A stretch of DNA of 64,000 nt from Chryseobacterium mulctrae (GTDB lineage Bacteria; Bacteroidota; Bacteroidia; Flavobacteriales; Weeksellaceae), in the NCBI RefSeq assembly GCF_006175945.1, contig NZ_VAJL01000001.1, forward strand, positions 248,001 through 312,000, read 5' to 3'. Shown here piece by piece: positions 9,449-18,287 of this stretch. Both the position numbers and the translations under genes were made by a program. Under the pieces are notes generated by a model, which ran no database searches, was not told the DNA's origin, and was given only the letters and a program-made list of their open reading frames with translations. The stretch's first letter is position 1; each line of letters starts with the position of its first letter.

Positions 9449-9507
9449 CCCGCAGATTTCATAGATTTTCACAGATCGTAAGTGAAACAAAACGTGAAAT
9501 CTGTGGG
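9449..9507. repeat. Intergenic imperfect inverted repeat between rlmH and trmL
   Basis: CCCGCAGATTTCA at 9449-9461 pairs with TGAAATCTGTGGG at 9495-9507 with one mismatch, around a 33-nt spacer. It fills the gap between two convergent genes and could act as a terminator, but there is no T tract beside it. The rest of 9344-9519 is AT-rich with no gene. Confidence 0.6.
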
Positions 9508-9519
9508 AATAAAAAATAA

Positions 9520-9975
9520 TTATTTTTGTAAACCAATCTGTCTTTTCGCCTCTCCTACAACGAACGCAACCGAATTTGCGATATTAAAACTTCGAATCAG
9601 TTTAGACATAGGAATAGTCAAATGATTTTCAAAACGGTCTAAAACATCTTTACTCAAACCTTTACTCTCTTTTCCGAAAACCAACCAATCTCCATCCTGA
9701 AAATCGATTTCCAAATAAGATTTTTCAGCATGTGAACTCATTAGAAAAACACGAGACAAATTAGGGATATTTTTCATCCATTCGTCGACATTTGCATATT
9801 CTGTTACATCAAGATGCACCCAATAATCTAAACCGGAACGTTTCAGGTTTTTATCATCAATCAAAAATCCGAAAGGATGTATTAAGTGTAATCTGCTTTC
9901 GGTTCCTACACATAGTCTTCCGATATTACCGGTATTATTAGGGATCTCTGGTTCTACGAGAACAATATTTAACAT
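9520..9975 (-). CDS. trmL: tRNA (cytidine/uridine34-2'-O)-methyltransferase TrmL
   Basis: SPOUT methyltransferase of 151 residues that 2'-O-methylates the wobble base of tRNA-Leu isoacceptors in known TrmL proteins. Diagnostic segments are the N-terminal VLVEPEIPNNTGNIGR motif, the LVFGKESKGL strand-loop (motif 2) and PMSKLIRSFNIANSVAF (motif 3) in the knotted SAM site. The length is normal for this minimal single-domain enzyme. It is convergent with rlmH, another SPOUT enzyme, and is separated from the TPR gene by a copy of a dispersed intergenic repeat. Confidence 0.93.
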   Translation of the reverse strand: MLNIVLVEPEIPNNTGNIGRLCVGTESRLHLIHPFGFLIDDKNLKRSGLDYWVHLDVTEYANVDEWMKNIPNLSRVFLMSSHAEKSYLEIDFQDGDWLVFGKESKGLSKDVLDRFENHLTIPMSKLIRSFNIANSVAFVVGEAKRQIGLQK

Positions 9976-10004
9976 GAATTTTTTAATTTAATTGGAGCTT
10001 AATT

Positions 10005-10105
10005 TTTTAACGCAAAGCTCGCAAAGATTTTATTTAATTATAAACGTTTTTAAGTTCGCAAAGGCGTTTGACTGCGTCGAATCTTCGATTTCATTCACCT
10101 AAGAA
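10005..10105. repeat. Dispersed intergenic repeat, copy A
   Basis: An approximately 100-bp block between trmL and the TPR gene, containing several CGCAAAG units. The core 10056-10093 matches 13339-13376 at 36 of 38 positions. No gene is visible in this gap. Confidence 0.75.
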
Positions 10106-10137
10106 ACGAAAAGATATATTTCTTTAAAAAAATAAGT

Positions 10138-10953
10138 CTATTTTTTCATACATTTTCCTGCAAACTCTGTCAATAAAGCTTTTTCGTGACCCAATGTAGC
10201 AGCTTTATCTAAATTGGAACACGCTTCTTTATCTTTTGCAGATTCAAACAAAATCGTTGCTTTTGTGACATAAGACTGCGAAAATTTAGGATCAATAGAA
10301 ATGGCTTTATTGATGTCTGCTAAAGCTTCTTTTGATTTTTTCATTTTCAGATAGACATCTGCTCTTCCATTGTAAAGCAAAGACTCAGGTTTCTCAGTGA
10401 GCATTAAGTTGTAATCTTTAAGAGCACCTTCAAGATCTCCGCTATTTTTTTTAAGATTGGCTAATGCTGTTCTTGCCAAAATGTTGTCGGGAGCAAAAGT
10501 GAGAATCTGTTTTAGATCTGCCATCGCCAAATCTTTTTTACCTAAATTATTGTAAATCTTAGATCGAATTAAATAAATTTCAGCATTTTCAGGCTCAAGT
10601 TTTACTCCTGTATTGGCGTATTCTAAAGCTTTGGTACGATTTCCTTTTTGATTATGTAAAGAAGCCAGATTTTCATAAACAGCAATAGATTTAGGATTTG
10701 ATTTTAAAGCAGATTCATAAGATTTAAAAGCCAAAGTCGTTTTGCCTAATCTTCTTTGTGAAGTTCCTAAACTAACGTAATAATCTGACTGATATTTCTG
10801 AATATGTTCCGAAAGCACCAATTTTGAATATTGCTCTTCGGCACATTGATAATCGGCTTTTTTAAAACATTCTTCAGCTATTCCTTTATCCTGAGCAGAC
10901 AGAAAGTTAAGAGATGTAAGTACTACGCTAAGAACGAGTAAATGTTTTTTCAT
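10138..10953 (-). CDS. Exported TPR-repeat protein
   Basis: A 271-residue protein with an N-terminal signal peptide (hydrophobic LLVLSVVLTSLNFLSAQ, cleavage near AQ) followed by about six tetratricopeptide repeats, seen as recurring A.....Y..AL...P......LA..... spacing. Such proteins are protein-interaction scaffolds in the periplasm; no partner can be named here. The mature end has a pair of Cys residues (ACSNLDKA and FAGKCMKK) that may form a disulfide. Its start overlaps the PAP2 phosphatase stop by 4 bp (ATGA), so it is the last gene of a tatA-PAP2-TPR operon. Confidence 0.85.
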   Translation of the reverse strand: MKKHLLVLSVVLTSLNFLSAQDKGIAEECFKKADYQCAEEQYSKLVLSEHIQKYQSDYYVSLGTSQRRLGKTTLAFKSYESALKSNPKSIAVYENLASLHNQKGNRTKALEYANTGVKLEPENAEIYLIRSKIYNNLGKKDLAMADLKQILTFAPDNILARTALANLKKNSGDLEGALKDYNLMLTEKPESLLYNGRADVYLKMKKSKEALADINKAISIDPKFSQSYVTKATILFESAKDKEACSNLDKAATLGHEKALLTEFAGKCMKK

Positions 10954-11516
10954 GGGTTTATAGTTTGTTTATTGATTACTTTTTTTGCGAGCATAGCAAA
11001 AAGCCCTCCCAATAAAGTTCCAACAAACGCCCCTACCAAAATATCTACCGGGAAATGTACTCCTAAATATATACGGCTGTACGCTACTACTGCAGCCCAG
11101 ACAAATATAGCATAAGGAAACCATTTAAGTTTATCTTTCAATAAAAAACTTAAATAGCTTGCTAAAAAGAAAGTATTTGAAGCATGTGCAGAGTAAAAAC
11201 CATATTGCCCGCCACATTTTACAATACGCATAACGTTTTGAAGTGAAGGGTCATGACAAGGTCTTAATCTTGCAACACCATATTTAAAAATCCCTGAAAC
11301 CTGATCTGAAACTGTCACTCCAATCGCAATGAAAAGGAGTATATACAGCAGAGATTTTAATTTGAAATTTTTGTACAGAAGATAACAGAGAATCACATAC
11401 AACGGAACCCAGATCCAGGTTGCAGAAATCATCATCCAAAACTGGTCAAACGGAGTATCGCCTAAATTATTAAGATAAAGGAATAGATTTTTATCTTCCT
11501 GAATAATTTCTTCCAT
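10950..11516 (-). CDS. PAP2-family membrane phosphatase
   Basis: A 188-residue integral membrane phosphatase of the PAP2/undecaprenyl-pyrophosphatase superfamily, acting on a lipid phosphate at the outer face of the inner membrane. The three catalytic blocks are visible: KYGVARLRP (KxxxxxxRP), YSAHASN (PSGH-like, with SAH) and SRIYLGVHFPVDI (SRxxxxxHxxxD). Five to six membrane helices surround them. Undecaprenyl-pyrophosphate recycling or lipid A modification are both possible; sequence alone does not decide. It starts 3 nt after tatA stops and overlaps the TPR gene by 4 bp. Confidence 0.9.
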   Translation of the reverse strand: MEEIIQEDKNLFLYLNNLGDTPFDQFWMMISATWIWVPLYVILCYLLYKNFKLKSLLYILLFIAIGVTVSDQVSGIFKYGVARLRPCHDPSLQNVMRIVKCGGQYGFYSAHASNTFFLASYLSFLLKDKLKWFPYAIFVWAAVVAYSRIYLGVHFPVDILVGAFVGTLLGGLFAMLAKKVINKQTINP

Positions 11517-11519
11517 ATT

Positions 11520-11855
11520 TTAACGGCTTACCGGTCCTTCGTAAGTTTCATCATCTGCGGGTTTTACTTTTGGTAATTCGGTTGCAGAAGGCTGTTCCTT
11601 TAAAATATTTTCTTCGATGTTCTTCATCGGATTAAAGTCTTTTGCAGCATCTTTCACTTTCTCGATCTCACGCTTTATTTCAGAAACAGGATTATCTGTT
11701 TCTTTCATGATCTCAGTTTTGATGTCTTCTACTGCGCCACGCATTTTTCTCACTCCCGCTCCAAGGTCGCGAGCAATTTGGGGTAGTTTATCCGGACCAA
11801 ATAAAACTACAATTGCAATGGCAATAAGTGCCATTTCTCCAATGCTTAATTCCAT
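11520..11855 (-). CDS. tatA: Twin-arginine translocase subunit TatA/TatB
   Basis: A 111-residue Tat component with the usual plan: a single N-terminal membrane helix (IGEMALIAIAIVVLF), the FGPDKLPQIARDLG hinge and amphipathic helix, then a charged tail of about 60 residues. The FGPxKLP motif is common to TatA and TatB; no separate tatB or tatC is seen in the window, so the exact subunit type is left open, with TatA-like favoured for Bacteroidota. It heads an operon with a PAP2 phosphatase and a TPR protein. A weak -7-like box (TAATTTAG, one mismatch) ends 4 nt before the ATG. Confidence 0.9.
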   Translation of the reverse strand: MELSIGEMALIAIAIVVLFGPDKLPQIARDLGAGVRKMRGAVEDIKTEIMKETDNPVSEIKREIEKVKDAAKDFNPMKNIEENILKEQPSATELPKVKPADDETYEGPVSR

Positions 11856-11915
11856 GGTGCTAAATTACAAAAGATTATATATATAAAATATGATATGTTT
11901 AATTTTAAATAAATT

Positions 11916-13133
11916 TTAAGATTTATTTTTCTGAAAAGCATAATAAGTAATCACAACGCTTACAGACATCAATATAAATGCTAAAAAGAAAGGTGCTCCG
12001 GAAAACTTAAACGGCGCTTCATCATGGGTGAAAAAGTAAAATAAATTGGTCATTACAGGTGGACCTATAATGGATGTTGCACTCATTAAACTGGTTAAAG
12101 CTCCCTGCAATTCTCCCTGTTCGTTTGAAGGAACCGATTTTGTGATCACAGACTGCAAAGCAGGACCGCAAATTCCACCCAAACAATAAGGAATTAAAAA
12201 TACAAACATCATCCAACCTTCGGATGCGAATGAGAACAGCAGCAATCCTATCGCGTATAATATTAATCCGTAATAAATACTTTTTTGTTCACCCAACTTT
12301 GGAGTTGTCCATCGGATTAAAACTCCCTGAACCAAACCGACCAAAAGACCAACGACACCTAAAGAAATACCGACCATTCTTTCTGTCCAGTCAAATTCGT
12401 ACATCGTAAAGAAGCTCCAGTTACTTTGTACTGCATGACCTGCAATATAAATTAAAATTAAAGCAAAGATTAAACCTGAAATTTCAGGATGTTTTCCTAA
12501 AAACTTGAATGAACCAACAGGATTTGCACGTTTCCAGCTAAACTCGCGTCTTTTATCTTTATCTAAACTTTCAGGAAGGATGAAATAACCATAAAGGAAA
12601 TTTAAAAGACATAAGCCTGCTGCAGCATAAAACGGAACTCTTGCTCCATAATGACCTAAAACACCTCCTAAAACCGGACCTATAATAAAACCTAAGCCAA
12701 ATGCAGCACCAATTAAACCGAAGTTTTTGGCTCTGTCTTTATCTGTAGAAATATCGGCAATGTATGCACTTGCTGTAGTAACACTCGCTCCGGTAATTCC
12801 CGCAATAATTCTTCCTACAAACAGCCATAAAATGGTTGGAGCCAATGCAAGCAAAATATAATCAATGGCAAAACCAAAAAGTGAGATCAAAATAATAGGT
12901 CTTCGCCCAAATTTGTCACTAAGATTTCCTACAACCGGAGAAAAAACAAACTGAACGAAAGCATAAGCAAAACCGAGCCAGCCTCCATATTTTGCAGCTT
13001 CACTGATGTCTGCGTGAATCAGTTCTTTGATCAGTTGCGGAACTACAGGAATGATGATTCCCCATCCCGTTATATCTATCAGCAACGTGATAAATATAAA
13101 ACTCATTGCTGCTTTCTTTTTTGAATTTTCCAT
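11916..13133 (-). CDS. TCR/Tet family MFS efflux transporter
   Basis: A 405-residue major facilitator with twelve predicted membrane helices. Motif A (GNLSDKFGRRPIIL) lies after helix 2 and a motif-C-like GAAFGLGFIIGPVLGG in helix 5, both marks of the drug:H+ antiporter-1 family that includes TetA. The Bacteroidota chromosomal members are usually annotated as TCR/Tet family transporters and are not by themselves proof of tetracycline resistance. It stands alone, with a TATTTTTG box ending 7 nt before the ATG on the same strand. Confidence 0.88.
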   Translation of the reverse strand: MENSKKKAAMSFIFITLLIDITGWGIIIPVVPQLIKELIHADISEAAKYGGWLGFAYAFVQFVFSPVVGNLSDKFGRRPIILISLFGFAIDYILLALAPTILWLFVGRIIAGITGASVTTASAYIADISTDKDRAKNFGLIGAAFGLGFIIGPVLGGVLGHYGARVPFYAAAGLCLLNFLYGYFILPESLDKDKRREFSWKRANPVGSFKFLGKHPEISGLIFALILIYIAGHAVQSNWSFFTMYEFDWTERMVGISLGVVGLLVGLVQGVLIRWTTPKLGEQKSIYYGLILYAIGLLLFSFASEGWMMFVFLIPYCLGGICGPALQSVITKSVPSNEQGELQGALTSLMSATSIIGPPVMTNLFYFFTHDEAPFKFSGAPFFLAFILMSVSVVITYYAFQKNKS

Positions 13134-13140
13134 TGTTGTG

Positions 13141-13148
13141 CAAAAATA
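13141..13148 (-). promoter_or_regulatory. -7 box of the MFS transporter gene
   Basis: TATTTTTG on the minus strand ends 7 nt before the ATG at 13133, leaving almost no leader. Confidence 0.5.
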
Positions 13149-13286
13149 AGGAAATCGGGAAAAATATTCGTGTTAAATTAATGAATTGTTGTTGGTTGAT
13201 AGTTGATGGTTTTTGGTTGATGGAATAACTGTTTTAGTTTTAATTAAAATCAAATTATGCATATCCGTTTTCCATCATAATAAAAA

Positions 13287-13400
13287 TTTTAACACAAAGA
13301 GCGCAAAGATTTCTTTAAACAATTCGCTGTTTTTAAGCTCGCAAAGGCGTTTGACTTCGTCTAATCTTCGATTTCACTTAGATAAGCACACAAAGATTTT
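13287..13400. repeat. Dispersed intergenic repeat, copy B
   Basis: The second copy of the block seen at 10005-10105, in the same orientation and with the same CGCAAAG units; the core 13339-13376 differs at two positions from copy A. It occupies most of the 370-bp gap between the MFS gene and secDF. Short open frames across it are not convincing genes. Confidence 0.75.
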
Positions 13401-13448
13401 TTTAATATGACAAAAAGCGGACAATCATTAATCAAATTTAGAAGTCAT

Positions 13449-13480
13449 AAAAAAAGAGCCTTTCGTGTGAAAGGCTCTTT
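13449..13480 (-). terminator. Intrinsic terminator after secDF
   Basis: A perfect 12-bp stem (AAAGAGCCTTTC / GAAAGGCTCTTT) with a 4-nt loop is followed on the minus strand by seven T residues, 22 bp after the secDF stop. Confidence 0.9.
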
Positions 13481-13502
13481 AATATATTTAATGTAGTTGA
13501 TA

Positions 13503-16400
13503 TTACTTTGTAGCAAGTAATTCTTTATCTGATGAAGATTTACCGTGTACGTCTTCTTCTTTTCCTGTTTTAAGGAAGTCGTAAGCAATTGCCGATGCAA
13601 TGAAGATGGATGAATAAGCTCCAAATCCAATACCGATTAACAATGCAAACATAAATCCTCTCAAGTTGTCTCCACCAAAGATGAAGATGGCAAGAATTAC
13701 AAGTAAAGTGGTAAATGTTGTGTTGAACGTTCTACCTAAAGTACTAGAAATAGCATCATCAAACAATCCTGATAAAGTAAGCGCTTTCTTCTCTCTCAAG
13801 TATTCTCTAATTCTATCGAAGATAATTACGGTATCGTTGATTGAGTAACCCAATACTGTAAGAATTGCTGCAATGAAATCCTGGTTAACCTCCATGTTGA
13901 AAGGCATTACCGAATGGAATAAAGAGAACGCACCTAAGATAATGATCGCATCATGTAATAGTGCCGCAACAGCACCCAATGAAAACTGCCATTTTCTAAA
14001 TCTCACCAAAATATAGATGAAAATACCTGCCAAAGCAGCAACAACCGCAAGAGTACCGTGTGTCTGGATATCATCAGCAACAGAAGGTCCTACTTTTTCA
14101 GAAGAGATAATTCCTGCGTGATCTGTGTCTGCAGATTTAAATTCTTCTAAAGTCATGTTTGCAGGAAGATTTGGTTTTAAACCTTCAAATAATTTTTGCT
14201 CAATAGTCTGGTCAGCTTTCAATGATTCGTCATTGATAAGGTAATCTGTAGAGATCTTCAGCTGATTGTTGTTTCCGAAAGTTTTAGCTTCTACAGAAGA
14301 GTTTTTACCATCCTGAGTTGTGAAAACTTTAACTAAACCATTTTCAACATCTTCTGCATTTACTTCTTTATCAAATCTTACAACGTAGTTTCTACCACCC
14401 GTAAAATCGATACCAAATTTAAATCCGTTAACGAAAATTGATCCTAAAGAGATTACCGTTAAAATTGCAGAAAGAATATATGAATATTTTCTTTTTCCAA
14501 TGAAATCGATCCAAGTATTTCTGAATAAGTTTTTCGTTGGAGGAGTCCAAACTGAAAGACTTTTACCTTTATTTAATCTGTGGAAGATCATTACTCTTGA
14601 AAGTAAGATTGATGTAAACAATGTCATTACAGCACCAATCAATAACGTCAATGCAAATCCTTTGATAGGACCTGTTCCGAAGAAGAACAATACTACCGCT
14701 GTAAGGATCATCGTTAGGTGACCATCAATAATTGCATTCAATGCATGTTTGAAACCATCTTTGTAAGCTTCAAGAATATTTTTACCTGCAAATAATTCTT
14801 CTTTCGTTCTTTCGTAAATAATTACGTTGGTATCTACCGCCATCGCCATTGAAAGTACAATACCCGCAATACCAGGAAGCGTTAAAGTAAAGTCTCCGGA
14901 ATCCATAATCCCGAAAATGTAGAATAAGTTGATGATCATTGCAATTACCGCATAAACTCCAGCTAAACCGTAGTAGAAAATGATGTATGCAATAATAATT
15001 AAGAATGCGATAGAGAATGACATCACTCCCGCATCAATAGACTCCTGTCCTAAAGACGGACCTACTTGTGTAGCCTGTACTACTTTTGCACCTGCAGGTA
15101 ATTTACCCGCTCCTAAAACGTCTACCAATTCTTTAGCTTCTTCCTGAGAGAAGTTACCAGAGATTTGAGTTCTACCGTTAGGAATTGCACCCTGTACATT
15201 TGGCGCAGTATATACTCTGTTATCTAAAGTTACAGCAACTGGTTTTCCTACGTTTTTCTCAGTAAGCGTTTTCCAATCTTTAGCACCTTTAGAATCCATT
15301 TGCATATCTACCACTACTCTGCTCAATTCATCGTAACCGATGTTTGCAGTCTCTACAGCACCGTCTACCGGAGCTTTTTGGTTGATATTACCTCTTACAG
15401 CATATAGAACCAAGCTTTTTTCATCTGTAGATTCTGGCTTGTAACCCCACATAAACTGGGTATATTTAATATTTGCAGGACGTAAAGACTGCGCAATTTT
15501 ACTGTTTAAGATCTTGTTTACTTTTGCAGTATCTGTCAGTTTCACACTTCCTACAGAGCTCATGCTTCCAGATTTCCCTCCTTGCATTAAGTTTAGGAAA
15601 TTAGTATTTTTAGCAACTCCCATAGAGTCACCTTTTGCAGCAACTGTAGCACTTAAAGTCTGGAAATATGGTGCAACCTCAGCAAACTGCTGTACTTCCC
15701 AAAACTGAAGTTTTGCAGAAGTCTGAAGCATTTTCTTCACCTTATCGATATCTTTCATACCCGGCATTTCTACAGAGATTCTTGCCGTTCCCGGAACTCT
15801 CTGTACGTTTGGCTGGATAGCTCCCAATTTATCAATTCTGGTTCTGATTACTTCAAAAGCTGTACCTACAGAAAGATCAATTCTTTTCTTAACGATGCTT
15901 TTTACCTGCTCATCAGTGGTGTTGAATTTAATCTCAGAAAGATTAGTGTTTCCGAAGATTTCAGGATCTGCAAGTTTAAGGTTTGCGCCTTTTGCTTTGT
16001 TTACGGCATCAAACTCAACAAAGAAATTGTCGATATAAGATTTAGTAGAGTTTTTCTGAGCTTCATCTGTTCTGTTAAGAGCCTCAATAAGAATAGGATT
16101 GGTAGAATAATTAGTTAAATCATTCACCAAATCTCTCTGATTGATTTCCAAAAGAACGTTGATCCCCCCTTTCAGGTCAAGACCTAGCTTCATTTCTTTG
16201 TCTTTTGCCTTAGCATAAGAAAGTTCTGTAAATCCAAGATTTAAAGTTTCATCCTTTAATCTCTGGATTTCTTTCTCGTTTCCGTTCGCAGCTTCGATTT
16301 GCGATTCAATTTTGCCGGCGTACCAGGTTGGTAATAGCTCATTTAAGCAAATTAACCCTAGTACAATAGCAACAATTGTAATAAGTCCTTTTCCTTGCAT
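13503..16400 (-). CDS. secDF: Fused protein translocase subunit SecDF
   Basis: A 965-residue fusion of SecD and SecF, inner-membrane subunits that use the proton gradient to pull proteins across after SecYEG. The SecD half has the N-terminal helix, the LGLDLKGGINVLLEI motif, a large periplasmic P1 domain and the helices around AMAVDTNVIIYERTKEE. The SecF half begins near the FTGGRNYVVRF motif and carries the IFDRIREYLRE segment. The fused form is usual in Bacteroidota. A strong terminator follows, and a TATATTTG box lies 29 nt before the ATG, so it appears monocistronic. Confidence 0.96.
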   Translation of the reverse strand: MQGKGLITIVAIVLGLICLNELLPTWYAGKIESQIEAANGNEKEIQRLKDETLNLGFTELSYAKAKDKEMKLGLDLKGGINVLLEINQRDLVNDLTNYSTNPILIEALNRTDEAQKNSTKSYIDNFFVEFDAVNKAKGANLKLADPEIFGNTNLSEIKFNTTDEQVKSIVKKRIDLSVGTAFEVIRTRIDKLGAIQPNVQRVPGTARISVEMPGMKDIDKVKKMLQTSAKLQFWEVQQFAEVAPYFQTLSATVAAKGDSMGVAKNTNFLNLMQGGKSGSMSSVGSVKLTDTAKVNKILNSKIAQSLRPANIKYTQFMWGYKPESTDEKSLVLYAVRGNINQKAPVDGAVETANIGYDELSRVVVDMQMDSKGAKDWKTLTEKNVGKPVAVTLDNRVYTAPNVQGAIPNGRTQISGNFSQEEAKELVDVLGAGKLPAGAKVVQATQVGPSLGQESIDAGVMSFSIAFLIIIAYIIFYYGLAGVYAVIAMIINLFYIFGIMDSGDFTLTLPGIAGIVLSMAMAVDTNVIIYERTKEELFAGKNILEAYKDGFKHALNAIIDGHLTMILTAVVLFFFGTGPIKGFALTLLIGAVMTLFTSILLSRVMIFHRLNKGKSLSVWTPPTKNLFRNTWIDFIGKRKYSYILSAILTVISLGSIFVNGFKFGIDFTGGRNYVVRFDKEVNAEDVENGLVKVFTTQDGKNSSVEAKTFGNNNQLKISTDYLINDESLKADQTIEQKLFEGLKPNLPANMTLEEFKSADTDHAGIISSEKVGPSVADDIQTHGTLAVVAALAGIFIYILVRFRKWQFSLGAVAALLHDAIIILGAFSLFHSVMPFNMEVNQDFIAAILTVLGYSINDTVIIFDRIREYLREKKALTLSGLFDDAISSTLGRTFNTTFTTLLVILAIFIFGGDNLRGFMFALLIGIGFGAYSSIFIASAIAYDFLKTGKEEDVHGKSSSDKELLATK

Positions 16401-16429
16401 TTTGTTATAACTACGTTAAATTAAGTCGG

Positions 16430-16437
16430 CAAATATA
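16430..16437 (-). promoter_or_regulatory. -7 box of secDF
   Basis: TATATTTG on the minus strand ends 29 nt before the secDF ATG, a match to TAnnTTTG. Confidence 0.5.
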
Positions 16438-16608
16438 ATGATTTTATTGATATTTTATGAACTTTTGGCAACAGAAATGGTTTATTTTCAGATATATCGG
16501 CAATCTTATTTTAATGATATTTTATGGCTAATTTTATTAAATATTAAAAATAAGTATTGGTACGAAATTTTCATTTGAACTTTACAACACCTTAAATTTC
16601 AAAATATT

Positions 16609-17970
16609 ATGAGAAGACTATTACTTTCAATAGCATTATTCTCTTCCTTAACAGTACAATCTCAAAGTTTTGTTCTGGAAGAATTTGCAACCGGGCTTAC
16701 AAGTCCCGTAGAGATTACCAACACAAACGACAGCCGTCTTTTCGTAGTACAACAGAATGGAATCATTAAGATCATACAACCTAACGGAACTGTGAATGCT
16801 GCAGACTTTCTTAATATAAGCAGCAAAATTACATTCAATGGAGAAAGAGGGCTTTTAGGTTTGGCTTTTCATCCGCAATATTTAACTAACGGATATTTTT
16901 TCGTGTATTATAACAATACAGCCGGAAATATTATCGTAGCAAGATATTCTGTGAATACGGCAAATCCGAATACAGCTGATCCCAATTCAGAAAAAATTAT
17001 TTTAAATATTCCCAAACCTTTTGCCAATCATAATGGTGGAAGCATCCATTTTGCTCCTGACGGAAATTTGTGGGTTGTAACGGGCGACGGCGGAAGTAGC
17101 GGTGATCCCAACAATAATGCTCAAAACAAAAATTCATTATTAGGAAAAATGCTTAGAATTGATATTAATTCTGCAGGAGCCTACAATATTCCTACCGGAA
17201 ATCCTTTTATTGGCGTTGATGGCTCAGATGAAATTTGGTCTTACGGTTTAAGAAATGCGTGGAAGTATTCTTTTGACTTAACCAGCGGAAACGTAATGAT
17301 TGCTGATGTAGGACAAGGATTGTTTGAAGAAATCAACCGAATGCCGATAACGCAGGCTGGAATCAATTATGGATGGAGATGTTATGAAGGAAATAATGAT
17401 TATAACACAACAGGTTGTGCAGCTTCTTCAACGATGACTTTCCCGGTTGCTGTTTATGATCATTCCGGAAATAAATGTTCCATTACCGGAGGTTATGTTT
17501 ATCGTGGAACACAGAATCCTTCTTTACAGGGAAAATACTTTTTTGCAGATTACTGTTCTTCGCAAATCGGTACAATGGATCCCAACAATTCAATTTCTTG
17601 GACGACACCTTTTACCGGAAATAATTTTTCAACCTTTGGACAAGACAACCTTAAAGAACTTTACGTAGCTGCTGTAAATAATGGTAAAATTTACAAAATT
17701 AAGACAACAACTTTAGGAGTTCAGGACGCTACATTCAGCCAAATAAGAGTTTACCCAAATCCTGCATCAGAAAGAATTTTTGTGGATGGATTAAAGGGTA
17801 ACAACAATATTGCTGAAATTTTCAGTACCGAAGGAAGAAAAGTTTTGGACGAAACAAAATTCGATTCTGAAAACAGCATCAATATCTCAGGAATTCCTGC
17901 AGGAGTTTACTACATCAATATTAAATCGGGAGATTTTAAATCTTACAGTCAGAAAATAATTATTAAATAA
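16609..17970 (+). CDS. PQQ-dependent sugar dehydrogenase-like protein with T9SS sorting domain
   Basis: A secreted 453-residue beta-propeller of the GSDH (soluble aldose/glucose-sorbosone dehydrogenase) family. After a signal peptide ending near VQSQS come the family blocks GERGLLGLAFHPQY, NHNGGSIHFAPDG, VVTGDGGSSGDP and IWSYGLRNAWKYSFD. The last 75 residues are a type-A T9SS C-terminal domain (VYPNPASERIFVDG, then GVYYINIKSGDFKSYSQKI), so the protein should cross the outer membrane through the gliding/type IX machinery and be released or anchored at the surface. Eukaryotic-like HHIP/Yli relatives share the fold, so oxidation of a sugar is likely but not proven. It stands alone. Confidence 0.9.
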   Translation: MRRLLLSIALFSSLTVQSQSFVLEEFATGLTSPVEITNTNDSRLFVVQQNGIIKIIQPNGTVNAADFLNISSKITFNGERGLLGLAFHPQYLTNGYFFVYYNNTAGNIIVARYSVNTANPNTADPNSEKIILNIPKPFANHNGGSIHFAPDGNLWVVTGDGGSSGDPNNNAQNKNSLLGKMLRIDINSAGAYNIPTGNPFIGVDGSDEIWSYGLRNAWKYSFDLTSGNVMIADVGQGLFEEINRMPITQAGINYGWRCYEGNNDYNTTGCAASSTMTFPVAVYDHSGNKCSITGGYVYRGTQNPSLQGKYFFADYCSSQIGTMDPNNSISWTTPFTGNNFSTFGQDNLKELYVAAVNNGKIYKIKTTTLGVQDATFSQIRVYPNPASERIFVDGLKGNNNIAEIFSTEGRKVLDETKFDSENSINISGIPAGVYYINIKSGDFKSYSQKIIIK

Positions 17971-18023
17971 ACTCAATTCGAATTAAACAACAAGCATAAA
18001 TTACTATTGTAAAAATTTATATT

Positions 18024-18185
18024 TAACGCAAAGATTGATTTTCACAAATCTTATTTTTAAGGAGCAAAGATGAATCAATAAGTTGATTTTTATAAAGCTC
18101 TCGTTTATTCAAGCTTCATCAGCGACTTGTCGCCATTCTTTGCTCCTTAAAATAATAAGCTGAAAAATTAAAATCTTTGCGTGAT
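18024..18185. repeat. Intergenic nested inverted repeat, MITE- or REP-like
   Basis: An approximately 160-bp element with outer arms AACGCAAAGATT and AATCTTTGCGT and inner arms reading TAAGGAGCAAAGA and TCTTTGCTCCTTA. A small palindrome GCGAC-tt-GTCGC lies between them. The outer arms resemble the CGCAAAG units of the repeats at 10005 and 13287. The remainder of 17971-18254 has no gene. Confidence 0.65.
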
Positions 18186-18254
18186 AAAAAATTTTGCTCA
18201 ATTACTCTTCCAGAACTCAAGAATTAATTCTAAAAATATACTTTAGATATCAAT

Positions 18255-18286
18255 AAAAAAGCGATTCATTTCTGAATCGCTTTTTT
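18255..18286. terminator. Bidirectional terminator next to hemN
   Basis: A perfect 14-bp stem that includes A6 and T6 arms (core GCGATTCA / TGAATCGC) with a TTTC loop. It serves the minus-strand hemN and would also stop plus-strand transcripts. Confidence 0.85.
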
Positions 18287-18287
18287 G

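Noticed and set aside
8870..9975. Two SPOUT methyltransferases (RlmH, TrmL) side by side as a functional pair
   Set aside because: They are convergent, separated by an inverted repeat, and act on different RNAs; adjacency is probably accidental.
11916..13133. A tetracycline-resistance determinant
   Set aside because: Motifs show only the TCR/Tet transporter family; there is no TetR-type regulator or mobile context, so resistance is not claimed.
13213..13410. A 65-codon open frame on the plus strand
   Set aside because: It lies across repeat copy B, has no recognisable start context and its product shows no domain; the repeat at 10005 does not keep the frame.
13503..16400. The SecD-SecF fusion as a novelty
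   Set aside because: Fused SecDF is usual in Bacteroidota and has normal length here.
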